DNA from: an uncultured Collinsella sp.
GTDB taxonomy: Bacteria; Actinomycetota; Coriobacteriia; Coriobacteriales; Coriobacteriaceae
NCBI GenBank assembly: GCA_902472315.1
Contig: CABRNM010000001.1
Span: 124,001-188,000, forward strand
Length of the DNA stretch: 64,000 bases
Direction: 5' to 3'
In this document: positions 25,440 to 34,659 of the stretch, one piece after another
How the letters are laid out: the number at the start of each line of letters is the position of its first letter
Numbering within the stretch: position 1 is the stretch's first letter
Made by a program: the position numbers and the translations under genes
Notes under the pieces: generated by a model
What the model was told of the DNA's origin: nothing
The model's database searches: none
What the model saw: only the letters and a program-made list of their open reading frames with translations

Positions 25440-26194
25440 TGCGCGCCGGGGATTTTGTCGGCGCCAAGATCTATCGCAAGCCTACCGAGGATAAGCGCAC
25501 CAAAAAGGACGGCACGCCGCGCAGCCCTAAAAAGCTCGGCAAGATTCACTTTCCGGTCTTTACCCCGGGCGGTACGCGCGTGGTGGGCTTTATGGTGCGC
25601 CAGTCCGATATCGCGGGCATGATCGAGCGCCCCGACCGATTTGTGGCGCTCGATGCCATTGGCGTCTACGAGGGCGCCATCGCGGTTGACGACGTCAAGG
25701 GCACCTACGATGCCGCTGCGGCCAAGCGCCTCGACATCAACCTGGATGATTGCATTATCTGGGTTGGCATGGACGTGCGCACGGAGTCGGGCGATGTCGT
25801 GGGCTATTGCTCGGATGTGGAGTTCAAGCCGCGTTCGGGCATCGTGCAGACGTTCTACGTGACCGCCGGCACTGCCTCGAGTGTGCTGGTGGGCGACACG
25901 CAGATGCCGCCGACGATGCTGCGCGGCTATGCGGACGGCGCGATGATCGTTTCGGACGAGGTCAAGTCGCTCGGGTATTCGGGCGGCGCCGCCGCAAAGG
26001 CTGCCGAGGCAAGCGTCATGGTGGGCGATAAGGTCAAGAAGGGCGCCAAGGTGCTCGATGACAAGGGTTCGGTCGCCGTGGACAAGGGCAGTCGCGCGCT
26101 GGGCAAGCAGCTCGGCAAGACGCGCGGTATGTTCAAGGCCTTTAAGGACGAATACCAAAAGGCGAGCGGGGGCTCGTCGAAAGCCAGCAAATAG
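25439..26194 (+). CDS. PRC-barrel domain protein
   Basis: A 251-residue protein with two PRC-barrel-like halves (about 5-90 and 92-185). Strands such as KIHFPVFTPGGTRVVGFMV and WVGMDVRTESGDVVGYCSDVEF have the usual G-x-x-V-G turns. The C-terminal ~70 residues are Lys/Ala-rich, suggesting nucleic-acid or surface contact. It is coupled to the YtxH gene. PRC-barrel proteins act in RNA processing (RimM) and sporulation (YlmC); the specific role is unknown. Confidence 0.65.
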   Translation: MRAGDFVGAKIYRKPTEDKRTKKDGTPRSPKKLGKIHFPVFTPGGTRVVGFMVRQSDIAGMIERPDRFVALDAIGVYEGAIAVDDVKGTYDAAAAKRLDINLDDCIIWVGMDVRTESGDVVGYCSDVEFKPRSGIVQTFYVTAGTASSVLVGDTQMPPTMLRGYADGAMIVSDEVKSLGYSGGAAAKAAEASVMVGDKVKKGAKVLDDKGSVAVDKGSRALGKQLGKTRGMFKAFKDEYQKASGGSSKASK

Positions 26195-26215
26195 CGACGT
26201 ACCAATTGATGGGAG

Positions 26216-26245
26216 GCAAGCCGGAGACCTGTTGCTCCGGCTTGC
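26216..26245 (+). terminator. Hairpin after the YtxH/PRC operon
   Basis: A perfect 11-bp stem GCAAGCCGGAG/CTCCGGCTTGC with an 8-nt loop and only a weak T-rich tail. Confidence 0.55.
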
Positions 26246-26266
26246 TGCGTTTATGGGGGAGGGCAC

Positions 26267-27673
26267 ATGCGCCAAAACGGATCTAACTTAAACGGGCGCT
26301 CGGGTGCGCGTCCAACGGCGCGCCGCGACCTGGGGCAGCTGCCCAGCGGTCAGCGCAAGCGTCACCGTAAGCCCGGCGCGATGTATCTCAACCATAGCCG
26401 CGGCTTTAGCGACCGCAGCGCTCGCATCGGCAACGGCCGCACGCCCCGTCGTCCGTCTCGCCTGCCCTATGCGCTCATCGCCGTGGGCTGCGCGCTCGTG
26501 CTGTTTGTCGCCGCCGTTGTGGGCTACGTCAACCGCAGCGTGGATGTCGTCCTCAACGGCCAGGAGACTGCAGTGCGCGTCGGCTCTACGCTGCAAAATC
26601 TCATCGACGATCAGGAGCTGACCGATACCTACGACGCCGGGGATCTGCTGGCCGTTGACGACAGCGTGCTAACCCGCCATGGCGGCGAAAAGCTGTCGGT
26701 AAAGGTGGACGGCAAGCGCATAAAACAGGGCAAGTGGAAAAGCCGCGAGCTTACGGGCGGCGAGAAGGTGACGGTCAAGGACGGCCGCGACACGTATGAG
26801 AAGCACGAGGTCCAGGCGACGGTTATCGAGCCCAAGCTCAAGGTCGAGGGCACGGGTGCTATCGAGTACGTCAAGACGTGGGGCATCCAAGGCCGCTCCG
26901 AGGTGTGGGTCGGCGAGCAATCGGGTAAGACGCAGGACCGCGGCGAGGTCGTGCCCGCCACCGATTGCGTGGTCGAGTGCGCGAGCGTGGCGCCCAAGGG
27001 CAATGAAAAGTACGTGGCGCTGACGTTTGATGAGGGCCCGAGCGGCGCGACCAAGCAGATCTTGCAGGTGCTCAAGGAAAAGGGCGTCACCGCGACGTTC
27101 TTCCTGTCGGGTGATGCGGCCGACGCCTCGCCCGCCACGGCCAAGGCGATTGTCGATGCCGGCTGCGAGGTCGGCTCCAACAGTTACAGCGACGAATCGC
27201 TCAAGGGCCAGGACCGCGATGCGGTGCGCGAGCAGGTTTCGAAGGGCACCGAGGCGATCAAGTCCGCGACCGGCGTGAAGACGATGCTTTTGCGTGCTCC
27301 TTACGCAGCCTTTGACGAGCAAAACTGGATTGATGCGATGGACCTGGTGTCTGCCGTGGTCTCGTGGAATATCGATTCGGGCGACTGGCTGCTCAACGGT
27401 GCCGACGAGCAGGTCTCGACGGTGCTCGATTCGGTGACGCCGGGCAACATTGTGCTGCTGACCGACAACGATGAATGTGCCGAGCAGGCGCTCGAGGCGC
27501 TGCCGCAGATTATCGATGGGCTTATTGCCGACGGCTACAAAATCGTGACATTGAGCGATCTGGTCAAGACGGATACATCGCTGAGCAAAAAGCTCACCTC
27601 GCTGACGAAGGCCGCCATGCCCAAAAACGCCGTGTTCCCCCAGCTCGCCGAAGATGACGACACCACAGACTAG
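26267..27673 (+). CDS. Membrane-anchored NodB-fold (polysaccharide deacetylase-like) pseudoenzyme
   Basis: A 468-residue protein: basic cytoplasmic N-terminus (~1-65), membrane helix (~66-88), a DUF348-like beta region (~90-190) and a NodB-homology domain (~245-440). The fold is clear (YVALTFDEGPSG, VTATFFLSGDAAD, LLRAPYA, DSGDWL), but the metal site is altered. TFDDGP is TFDEGP; the motif usually reading HTYSH is NSYSD, losing both His; and the late LLHD motif is LLTD, losing the catalytic His. Deacetylase activity is therefore doubtful, and a glycan-binding or regulatory role is more likely. SD GAGGG precedes the ATG. Confidence 0.8.
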   Translation: MRQNGSNLNGRSGARPTARRDLGQLPSGQRKRHRKPGAMYLNHSRGFSDRSARIGNGRTPRRPSRLPYALIAVGCALVLFVAAVVGYVNRSVDVVLNGQETAVRVGSTLQNLIDDQELTDTYDAGDLLAVDDSVLTRHGGEKLSVKVDGKRIKQGKWKSRELTGGEKVTVKDGRDTYEKHEVQATVIEPKLKVEGTGAIEYVKTWGIQGRSEVWVGEQSGKTQDRGEVVPATDCVVECASVAPKGNEKYVALTFDEGPSGATKQILQVLKEKGVTATFFLSGDAADASPATAKAIVDAGCEVGSNSYSDESLKGQDRDAVREQVSKGTEAIKSATGVKTMLLRAPYAAFDEQNWIDAMDLVSAVVSWNIDSGDWLLNGADEQVSTVLDSVTPGNIVLLTDNDECAEQALEALPQIIDGLIADGYKIVTLSDLVKTDTSLSKKLTSLTKAAMPKNAVFPQLAEDDDTTD

Positions 27674-27700
27674 TCATGTAAGAATGTCCCCAATGACTAT
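27671..27700. repeat. REP-like repeat (GTCCCCAATGAC family), copy 3
   Basis: TAGTCATGTAAGAAT then GTCCCCAATGACTAT. It overlaps the stop codon of the NodB-like gene, whose TAG is the first three bases. Confidence 0.75.
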
Positions 27701-27776
27701 GTCACGGATGCGTCAGCGTTTGATATGCCTGCGATGTTTGGAGCATAAATCTGGCGCCACGGCGCGATGCTGATGC

Positions 27777-27993
27777 TATAGTTACTGCGGATAACAAGGG
27801 TCAAGAGAAAGGTTGCAGGTGAAATCCAAACCTCGACCATACAGTCGATGACCCCATGCAGGTGCTTCTTGCGCATGCACGGGGTGTGAGCGCCGAGCGG
27901 CGTGCCGCCCGCGCATGCGTATACATATCTAATAGTCCACGGACGGCGTGCCGGCATGGCCGCAGTCCGAAGGGATAATGATGGGGAGCACCA
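27777..27993 (+). promoter_or_regulatory. Long structured leader of the MgtE-like/NRAMP operon
   Basis: TATAGT at 27777-27782 is followed by about 205 nt before the start codon. The leader contains a hairpin at 27852-27882 (CCCC...GGGG with TGCA/TGCA and GTGC/GCGC inner pairs) and further GC-rich dyads up to 27970. A short upstream ORF precedes the first hairpin. No match to the M-box consensus could be made by eye. The length and structure suggest cis-regulation, perhaps by Mg2+. Confidence 0.4.
27819..27851 (+). CDS. Candidate 10-codon leader peptide upstream of the MgtE-like gene
   Basis: GTG start with AAAGG 6-7 nt upstream encodes MKSKPRPYSR, ending at TGA immediately before a stable hairpin. 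It has two Pro codons among ten. Proline-containing leader peptides control Mg2+ transporter genes in enterobacteria (MgtL). No conservation data are available, so this is a candidate only. Confidence 0.3.
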   Translation: MKSKPRPYSR

Positions 27994-29838
27994 GTGAATT
28001 ATCTGAGTGAGATGCTCAAACTGCCGGTCTTGGACGTCGATGGCGAAAAGCTCGGCGTTGTGAACGATTTTGGCATTGCTACCGGCGAAGTTTTTCCGCA
28101 CGTGACGTCGCTCGCGTTCCGCGGACCCGGCAAGACGCCATTTATGATCAGCTGGCGCAAATGGGTCGACCGTATCGACGAGACGGGTGTGCACCTTAAG
28201 TCGCCGGCCACCGAAATCCGTTTTTCGTACCTGCAGCCGACCGAACTCTTGCTCGCCCGCGATGTGCTCAACAAGCAGATTGTTGACACGCAGGGCATGA
28301 AGGTCGTGCGCGTCAACGACATCAAGTTTTCCATGTCGGGCGAAAATCAACTGCGCCTGCTGGGTGCCGAAGTTGGCGCCCGCGGTCTGCTGCGCGCGAT
28401 CAGCCCCGCCCTCGAGCATGTCGTCGAGAGCTTTATGAAGCACCTGGGCAAACCGCTCGGCGAGGACATCATCGCCTGGTCCTACATGGACCTGCTCGAC
28501 CGTTCGACTAAGAACATCCAGCTGTCGGTGTCGCACAAGACGCTTGGCGAGCTGCATCCTGCCGACATTGCCGACATTATCGAGCAGCTCGACCCGCGCC
28601 TGCGTGCACAGGTGTTCGCGCAGCTCGATACTGCCCAGGCCGCCGAGGCCATCTCGGAGTTCGATGACGACGAACTTATGACCGAGATGCTCGAGGGCCT
28701 GTCCGACACCGATGCATCGTCGATGCTGGCCATGATGGACCCGGACGACGCCGCTGACCTGATCGACGAACTCGATTACGAGAAGGCCGAGAAGCTTCTG
28801 CGCCTGATGGGCGTTCAGGAGGAGAAGGCGATTCGTAACCTGCTGGGCTATGAGGACAACACTGCCGGTCGCATCATGACCTCGGAGTTTGTCTCCCTGC
28901 CCGCCACGGCGACGGTCGGTGACGCCATCGAGGCGATCCGCAAGCTCGATGAGGACTTCGAGAGCGTCTACTATGTCTATACCGAGGACCCGAGCGGCAT
29001 GCTCACCGGCGTCCTTTCGCTGCGCACGCTCATCGTGGCCGACCGCGATGCCACGCTGGGCCAGCTGGCCTATCGCGACCTGGTTTATGTGTCGCCCGAC
29101 GATGACCAGGAAGACGTAACGGACGAGATGACCAAGTACGACCTGGTCGCCATCCCCGTTTGCGACGAGAACCGTCACATCTTGGGTATCGTGACCTTTG
29201 ACGACGCCATGGACGTTATCGCCGAGGAGCACCAGGAGGACCTGCAGATCGCAGGCGTCGGTTCGGGCGATAGCGCGTCCGACGACTCGACGAATGTGCT
29301 CAGCTGGTTTGTGCATCGCCAGTACTGGGTTGTCGTGTGGGGCATTGCCTCGTGCATCATGGCAACAGTGCTGGGGACGGCGCTGGGCTCCGCGCATCTG
29401 GTGGTGTTTCCCATGTGCGCCATGCCGCTCGTGCTGCTGGCTGCCTCGCGTATGGTGTCGTTCGTCAAGAACTACTTCCTGGAGTACGACGGCCATGACG
29501 ATGAGCCCAAGCCGTATCTGGGGTTCTTCTTCCAGAGCACGGGCATGGGTCTGATTTTGTCGCTCGTGACCTACCTGTGCGCCCAACTGGTGCGCACCGC
29601 CGCGTTCCTCGACGCGCCTATGTGTGAGGAGCAGCTCTTTACCGGCTGCTTTAACATCGCGGCCATCGTCTGCCTGATTGGCAACATGAGCGCCGTGATT
29701 TACCTGATGGTGCTGTTCTGGCGTGACGAGCACGACCTCAATACGTCGGGTACCGCCATGAACGTCATTGCCGTCATGATCTCATGCGTGGCGTACTGCA
29801 TCGCCGCGGTGTTGCTCACCATGTCAGTCATGGGTTAG
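27994..29838 (+). CDS. PRC-barrel/MgtE_N/CBS membrane protein (MgtE-like)
   Basis: A 614-residue protein. PRC-barrel-like segments (~1-170) precede an MgtE_N superhelix (~185-285; LHPADIADIIEQLDPRLRAQVFAQL, then MDPDDAADLIDEL). A CBS pair follows (~290-415), then about five membrane helices (~440-612). MgtE_N-CBS is the Mg2+-sensing cytoplasmic part of MgtE channels; the N-terminal PRC addition and an atypical membrane domain without a recognisable MgtE pore signature set it apart. It is followed after 8 nt by an NRAMP gene, so it may gate or regulate that transporter instead of conducting ions itself. Confidence 0.8.
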   Translation: MNYLSEMLKLPVLDVDGEKLGVVNDFGIATGEVFPHVTSLAFRGPGKTPFMISWRKWVDRIDETGVHLKSPATEIRFSYLQPTELLLARDVLNKQIVDTQGMKVVRVNDIKFSMSGENQLRLLGAEVGARGLLRAISPALEHVVESFMKHLGKPLGEDIIAWSYMDLLDRSTKNIQLSVSHKTLGELHPADIADIIEQLDPRLRAQVFAQLDTAQAAEAISEFDDDELMTEMLEGLSDTDASSMLAMMDPDDAADLIDELDYEKAEKLLRLMGVQEEKAIRNLLGYEDNTAGRIMTSEFVSLPATATVGDAIEAIRKLDEDFESVYYVYTEDPSGMLTGVLSLRTLIVADRDATLGQLAYRDLVYVSPDDDQEDVTDEMTKYDLVAIPVCDENRHILGIVTFDDAMDVIAEEHQEDLQIAGVGSGDSASDDSTNVLSWFVHRQYWVVVWGIASCIMATVLGTALGSAHLVVFPMCAMPLVLLAASRMVSFVKNYFLEYDGHDDEPKPYLGFFFQSTGMGLILSLVTYLCAQLVRTAAFLDAPMCEEQLFTGCFNIAAIVCLIGNMSAVIYLMVLFWRDEHDLNTSGTAMNVIAVMISCVAYCIAAVLLTMSVMG

Positions 29839-29846
29839 GTGGTCGC

Positions 29847-31109
29847 GTGCAAAACACGAAGCAAAAGGCGAGCACCAAGCAAAAGCTGACCATCGCGGCC
29901 ATCTTTGGCGCCATGGGCCCTGGCCTTCTGGCGGCGCTTTCGGGCAATGACGCCGGCGGCATCGCCACATATTCCAGCGCCGGTGCCAGCTATGGCTACA
30001 AGATGCTGTGGATGCTTCCCGTCATGACTGTGCTGCTCATCGTGACGCAGGAGACCGCGGCGCGCTGCGGCTGCGTCACAGGCAAGGGCTTGGCCTCGCT
30101 CATCCGCGAGCGCTTTGGCGTGCGCAGGAGCGTTCTGGCCATGGCGGCGCTGCTGATCGCCAACACGGCCGTTACCATCTCGGAGTTTGCGGGTATCGCG
30201 AGCGGCCTCGCCCTCTTTGGCGTGCCGGCGAGCATCTCGGTGCCGCTGGTGGCGCTGCTGGTTTGGATGCTTACCATGTCGGGCAGCTTCCAGCGCATCG
30301 AGAAGATTCTGCTGCTGGTGAGCTGCGTGTTTGTGACCTACATTGTCGCTGCATTTATGGCTGGCCCCAGCTGGGGCGAGGTGGCGGTCGACCTGGTTGT
30401 GCCCAACATCCAAAATGACCCCAGCTACGTGTCGCTTGTGGTCGCAACGATCGGTACCACCATTGCACCGTGGATGATCTTCTTGGCGCAGAACAACGTG
30501 GTCGATAAGAATGCGGGCGAGGACGATATCGTGCTGCAGCGTATCGACACCGTGAGCGGCTCGATCGCCGCCGATGTCATCGCCGGCTTTATTATCATCA
30601 CGACCGGTACGGTGTTGTTCCCTGCGGGCATTCAGATTAGCGACGCTGCCGATGCCGCTCGCGCGCTGGAGCCCATCGCGGGCCAGTGGTCCACGGTGCT
30701 GTTTGCCTCGGGCCTGGTCGCGGCGAGCTTCTTGGCCGCCTGCGTGCTGCCGGGTGTTACGTCGAGTGCTATCTGCGAGGCATTTGGCTGGGAGCGCGGT
30801 GCCGATCGCAGCTGGGACGAGGCCCCGGTCTACCGCGGCATCATTACGGCCATCATTGGCATCTCTGCCGTGCTGGTGCTCATGCCCGGTGTCGACCTGT
30901 TCCAGATTATGATGACCTCGCAGGTCATCAACGGCGTGCTTTTGCCTGTGGTCCTGGTGTTCCAGGTGCTTATTGCCGCCGATCGACACATTATGGGCGC
31001 CAACCGCAACGGCCGCGTGTGGAATGTGCTCACGTGGGCGACTATCGGTGTGATTACAGTGCTGACGGTCGTCATGTTTGTGCTGCAGGCGATGGGCTAC
31101 AGCGCGTAG
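29847..31109 (+). CDS. NRAMP-related divalent cation transporter, probably magnesium type
   Basis: A 420-residue protein with about 11 helices and the SLC11 layout (GPGLLAALSGNDAGGIATY in helix 1). The usual helix-1 DPGN is NDAGG-like (Asp kept, Pro and Asn changed). The helix-6 MPH motif is APW (IGTTIAPWMIF), so the metal-binding Met is Ala. Loss of this Met removes preference for transition metals and is a hallmark of the NRMT group, one member of which, from Eggerthella lenta, transports Mg2+. A GTG start with TAGGTGG upstream is used. Confidence 0.85.
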   Translation: MQNTKQKASTKQKLTIAAIFGAMGPGLLAALSGNDAGGIATYSSAGASYGYKMLWMLPVMTVLLIVTQETAARCGCVTGKGLASLIRERFGVRRSVLAMAALLIANTAVTISEFAGIASGLALFGVPASISVPLVALLVWMLTMSGSFQRIEKILLLVSCVFVTYIVAAFMAGPSWGEVAVDLVVPNIQNDPSYVSLVVATIGTTIAPWMIFLAQNNVVDKNAGEDDIVLQRIDTVSGSIAADVIAGFIIITTGTVLFPAGIQISDAADAARALEPIAGQWSTVLFASGLVAASFLAACVLPGVTSSAICEAFGWERGADRSWDEAPVYRGIITAIIGISAVLVLMPGVDLFQIMMTSQVINGVLLPVVLVFQVLIAADRHIMGANRNGRVWNVLTWATIGVITVLTVVMFVLQAMGYSA

Positions 31110-31127
31110 TGCCTCTATTAGACTCTA

Positions 31128-31162
31128 AACAGGCCGCCGCCATGGGCTGCGGCCTGTTTTTT
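31128..31162 (+). terminator. Rho-independent terminator of the MgtE-like/NRAMP operon
   Basis: A 10-bp stem AACAGGCCGC/GCGGCCTGTT with an 11-nt loop and a run of six Ts. Confidence 0.9.
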
Positions 31163-31241
31163 GCCCACGGCCTCTCGGAGTCGGCTCGAAAAGAGCGATT
31201 TTGGGTTGTTTGCTGCGGGTGGAAGCAGATTTGGCTGCGCG

Positions 31242-33458
31242 TTACTTGTCGGTGCCTAGCTTGTGCGGTTTGTAGGCGAGGGCGCTGACGAGTGCATCGG
31301 CAGCGGATTTGACAGCCGCCGGCTGCGGATCGTTAACGTGATCCTCGGGATGCACGGGCAGGTCCTTCTTGACGGCATCGTGGATGAGCTTAAGGTACTC
31401 GGTCACACCCGCGTTCGAGAGGTGCGTGCCATCGCCATCGAACAGATCATTGCGGTTGGCACTATATCCGTACCAGTCGATAACGCGTACATTCTTGTAG
31501 CGCGTGGCGGCGTTGGCGATGGCCTGGTTCGTGGACCCGACCCACGGCTGCGGGCTACGCGTGTTTACAAATACGACAATACGCTGCTCGCCGGCGTCGG
31601 CCATGATCGCGTCGACCTGGGCGTCCGTTACCAAACCGTTGGTGCCCAGGGCAAAGACCACGATCTTGCCGGCAAGGTTCTGCTGGATATAGCCCTCAAA
31701 TGTCGCGCGGCCCGCATCAAACTGGCGGCCCTTTTCGGCATCGATATGGCTGTGCGGGAACACACCGTCAAAGGAATCAACGGCGCGCAGCGACACGGAG
31801 TCACCGATCATCAACAGGTCGTAGGAGCCATCGGGGAAGCCGTCGTTGTCCTTGTCGGTGTCGTCGGCCGCCTGCTGGTCGGTGGGCGCGGTGTTTTTGG
31901 CTTCCTTGTTCAGAACTTCTGCGCCCTCGCCGCTCAGTGCAGACGTTTCGGGCACAAAGATCAGGCCGCCCAGTGCAACGACCAACACGACAGTGCAGGC
32001 TGCGCAGACAGGGACGTGCGCGCGTGCCCAGTTGGCGGGCGTGGTGGTGCCATCGCGGAATTCGGCGACAGTGCGGCCGAAGGCGCCCTTCCTAAACGGC
32101 GTTTCGATAAAGCGATAGGAGCACTCGGCTACGGCGACCACCACAAGTACCTGTAAGATGTACTGCCACCAGGGCGTATCGCTGATGTTGGCGACCGGGT
32201 TCATAAGCAGCAGCAGTGGATAGTGCCACAGATAGATACTGTACGAGCGCTTGCCAACCCACACGAGCGGCTCGGCGGACAGCGCGCGGGCAACCATTCC
32301 CTGGGGCTGCACGCAGGCCGCGATGACCATGAGCGTGAGGATGGAGCATAACAGCGTGCCGCCGCGATACTGAAACGCGGTGTAGCCGTTGGTGAGCGCG
32401 ACCATGGCGGCAAGGCCAACCAGACCCACGACGCCCAACACATTGATGGATGCGGGCGAGGACCAAAAGCGCACGAGGGCGCTCGGCTGTGCCGGGGTGG
32501 TATCGGCTGATTCGTCGACCTTCTTGCCAGGCTTGCCCTCGGCGTTCTTGCCATGCTTGGCGGCGCCAGCCAGGCGATTGAGTCCCAAGCGATGAGCGAG
32601 ACGCACCGGCGCCAGGTCGCGATCGGGGATAAAGGCCATCCAGGCACCCAGCAGCAGCGAGAACACGCGGGTGTCGGTGCCGTAGTACACGCGGCTGGGG
32701 TCGGCGGCAGGGTTGTAAAGCACCATCATGGCGAGGGCAGATACCGCGGCAAGGCCCAGAACCACGCGGCGCGTGTTGGGCTTGCTCACATGCATGGATA
32801 CCATGGCAAACAGCAGTGGCGGCCAAATCAGGTAGAACTGTTCCTCGATGGCAAGCGACCAAAAGTGCGTGAGCGGCGAGGGGTCGCCCAGAGCATTGAA
32901 GTACGAGACGTTTTGGGCAATCTGCCACCAGTTGTTGAAGAACAACAGCGACGGCAGGATGTCGGGGCGCATCTTGGTGAGCATCACGTGGTTAAAGAGA
33001 GTGCACAGCGCGCAGGTCACGAACACTACCGTTACCACGGCGGGGACCAGGCGACGGATGCGGCGAATCCAGAAGCTCTTAAGGTCGATGCGGTCGGTCT
33101 TAGCGACTTCGTTGAGCAGCAAGCGCGTGATCAGATAGCCCGAAAGCACAAAGAAGATCGTGACGCCGAGCAGGCCGCCCTGAGCCCACGTGAGGTTGAG
33201 GTGATAGAGCACCACTGCGACGACGGCAAGCGTGCGCAAGCCGTCGAGGGCGGGGATATAGCGAGATTTGGGGCGCGTGGGCGCCTGTTCTTTTGCGGTG
33301 CTGTTGGTGCGGTCACCCTTGTTGGCGGGCACGCGATGAGAGCCTGCGGCGCGGCGCGGCTCGGTGGCTTGTCGGTTAGCGCGCGAACGTTCGTGTGGCG
33401 CTCGTTGATCGCTCGCGTGGCGTGAGCTGCGCGAGCTCGATCGCGGGAATTGTTCCAT
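31242..33458 (-). CDS. Acyltransferase-3/SGNH O-acetyltransferase (OatA/OafA-like)
   Basis: A 738-residue protein. A ~70-residue basic N-terminus precedes the Acyltransf_3 membrane domain (~75-480: YIPALDGLRTLAVVAVVLYH, FFVLSGYLITRLLL, RIRRLVPA). A periplasmic SGNH domain forms the C-terminus (~545-700: MIGDSVSLRA with the Ser, GTNG with the Asn, DGTHLSNAG with the Asp-His pair). This is the architecture of peptidoglycan or surface-polysaccharide O-acetyltransferases such as OatA. It is transcribed alone, divergent from ribokinase. The 200-nt spacer between them shows no clear promoter. Confidence 0.9.
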   Translation of the reverse strand: MEQFPRSSSRSSRHASDQRAPHERSRANRQATEPRRAAGSHRVPANKGDRTNSTAKEQAPTRPKSRYIPALDGLRTLAVVAVVLYHLNLTWAQGGLLGVTIFFVLSGYLITRLLLNEVAKTDRIDLKSFWIRRIRRLVPAVVTVVFVTCALCTLFNHVMLTKMRPDILPSLLFFNNWWQIAQNVSYFNALGDPSPLTHFWSLAIEEQFYLIWPPLLFAMVSMHVSKPNTRRVVLGLAAVSALAMMVLYNPAADPSRVYYGTDTRVFSLLLGAWMAFIPDRDLAPVRLAHRLGLNRLAGAAKHGKNAEGKPGKKVDESADTTPAQPSALVRFWSSPASINVLGVVGLVGLAAMVALTNGYTAFQYRGGTLLCSILTLMVIAACVQPQGMVARALSAEPLVWVGKRSYSIYLWHYPLLLLMNPVANISDTPWWQYILQVLVVVAVAECSYRFIETPFRKGAFGRTVAEFRDGTTTPANWARAHVPVCAACTVVLVVALGGLIFVPETSALSGEGAEVLNKEAKNTAPTDQQAADDTDKDNDGFPDGSYDLLMIGDSVSLRAVDSFDGVFPHSHIDAEKGRQFDAGRATFEGYIQQNLAGKIVVFALGTNGLVTDAQVDAIMADAGEQRIVVFVNTRSPQPWVGSTNQAIANAATRYKNVRVIDWYGYSANRNDLFDGDGTHLSNAGVTEYLKLIHDAVKKDLPVHPEDHVNDPQPAAVKSAADALVSALAYKPHKLGTDK

Positions 33459-33659
33459 AAAACTTCATCCAATGACGAGAATAATCAGCACGCCTTCATT
33501 GTAGCCGCCTGCTCCTGTGAATGCTTGCTGCCGGCGCAAGCTCAAGCGCGCGTCCACATCAAAGTGAACTAAAGTTATAGAGGTGCGAGAGCGAGAGGTG
33601 CGAGGGCGCACGATCGACGGCCGACGGTGGGCATAAGGCCCGCAGATGAGGAGGTTCCC

Positions 33660-34655
33660 ATGGCAGATCGCGGCATCGTTGCGGTGTTCGGCAGCATGAA
33701 CATGGACCTTTCGGTGGCGTGCGAGCGCATGCCGCGCGCGGGCGAGACCGTTGGCGGTAGCGGTTTTATCACCAACGCCGGTGGCAAGGGCGCTAACCAG
33801 GCCGTCGCCGCCGCGCGCATGGGTGCGCGCACGTGCATGATTGGCGCGGTCGGCCGCGACGCGTTCGGTGCATCGCTCGTGGCGGGGCTCCAAGATGCTG
33901 GCGTGGACTGTGACTTTGTGGCGCGTCGCGATGACGTGGAGACGGGAACGGCGACTATCATTCGCTGCGAGGGCGACAACCGCATCGTGCTGTCACCGGG
34001 CGCCAACCATGCGCTTGCGGGCGAGGACGTTGCCTGCGCGCTGAGACGTTTGGTGGCCGATGAGCTCGACGGCGACACCAGCGAGATTGCCCTGGCTGTC
34101 GGAAGCGTCTTTATCGCCCAAGGCGAATGTGACCTTGTGGCGACGGCCGAGGCGCTTGTATGCGCTCACGAGCTGGGGTTCTATACGGTCTTTAATCCAG
34201 CGCCTGCTTGCGAGTTGCCTGCGGAGGCCTGGCCTGCGGTCGACCTGGTCTGCCCCAACGAGACTGAGTGCCAGGTGCTGACGGGTATCCTGCCCAAGGA
34301 CGATGAGAGCTGCGCCGCGGCGCTCAATGCCCTGCTCGCCAAGGGTGCCGGAGCTGCGGTCATCACGTTGGGCGGCGCCGGGTCGGTTACGCTCGGCGAT
34401 GACGGCGAGCTGCTGCGCATGCCGGCGCTTTCGAGTGCGGTGGTCGATACCACGGCCGCGGGCGATACGTTTATCGGTGCGCTTGCCGCGGCTCGTCTGG
34501 AGGGCTTGCCGCTCTTTGAGTGCATGACGGCGGGTGCACGCGCCTCGGCGGTGACGGTGTCGCGCTTGGGCGCGCAACAGTCGATTCCCACGCGCGCCGA
34601 AGTTGAGCGCGTGTTTGATTTAGACGATTTAGTACAAGACGGAGAAGCGGAGTAG
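33660..34655 (+). CDS. rbsK: Ribokinase (PfkB family)
   Basis: A 331-residue kinase: GSMNMDLSVACERMPRAGET and GGKGANQAVAAARMGA at the N-terminus, NPAPA in the middle and the catalytic DTTAAGDTFIGAL near residue 265, the variant also found in ribokinases. It phosphorylates ribose to ribose 5-phosphate. It lies 4 nt upstream of a nucleoside hydrolase gene, so together they would release and activate ribose from nucleosides. SD GAGGAGG sits 6 nt before the ATG. Specificity within PfkB is inferred from context. Confidence 0.85.
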   Translation: MADRGIVAVFGSMNMDLSVACERMPRAGETVGGSGFITNAGGKGANQAVAAARMGARTCMIGAVGRDAFGASLVAGLQDAGVDCDFVARRDDVETGTATIIRCEGDNRIVLSPGANHALAGEDVACALRRLVADELDGDTSEIALAVGSVFIAQGECDLVATAEALVCAHELGFYTVFNPAPACELPAEAWPAVDLVCPNETECQVLTGILPKDDESCAAALNALLAKGAGAAVITLGGAGSVTLGDDGELLRMPALSSAVVDTTAAGDTFIGALAAARLEGLPLFECMTAGARASAVTVSRLGAQQSIPTRAEVERVFDLDDLVQDGEAE

Positions 34656-34659
34656 AACA

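Noticed and set aside
27783..27993. M-box magnesium riboswitch
   Set aside because: The conserved M-box core words could not be found in order; only a short CATACAGT resemblance is present.
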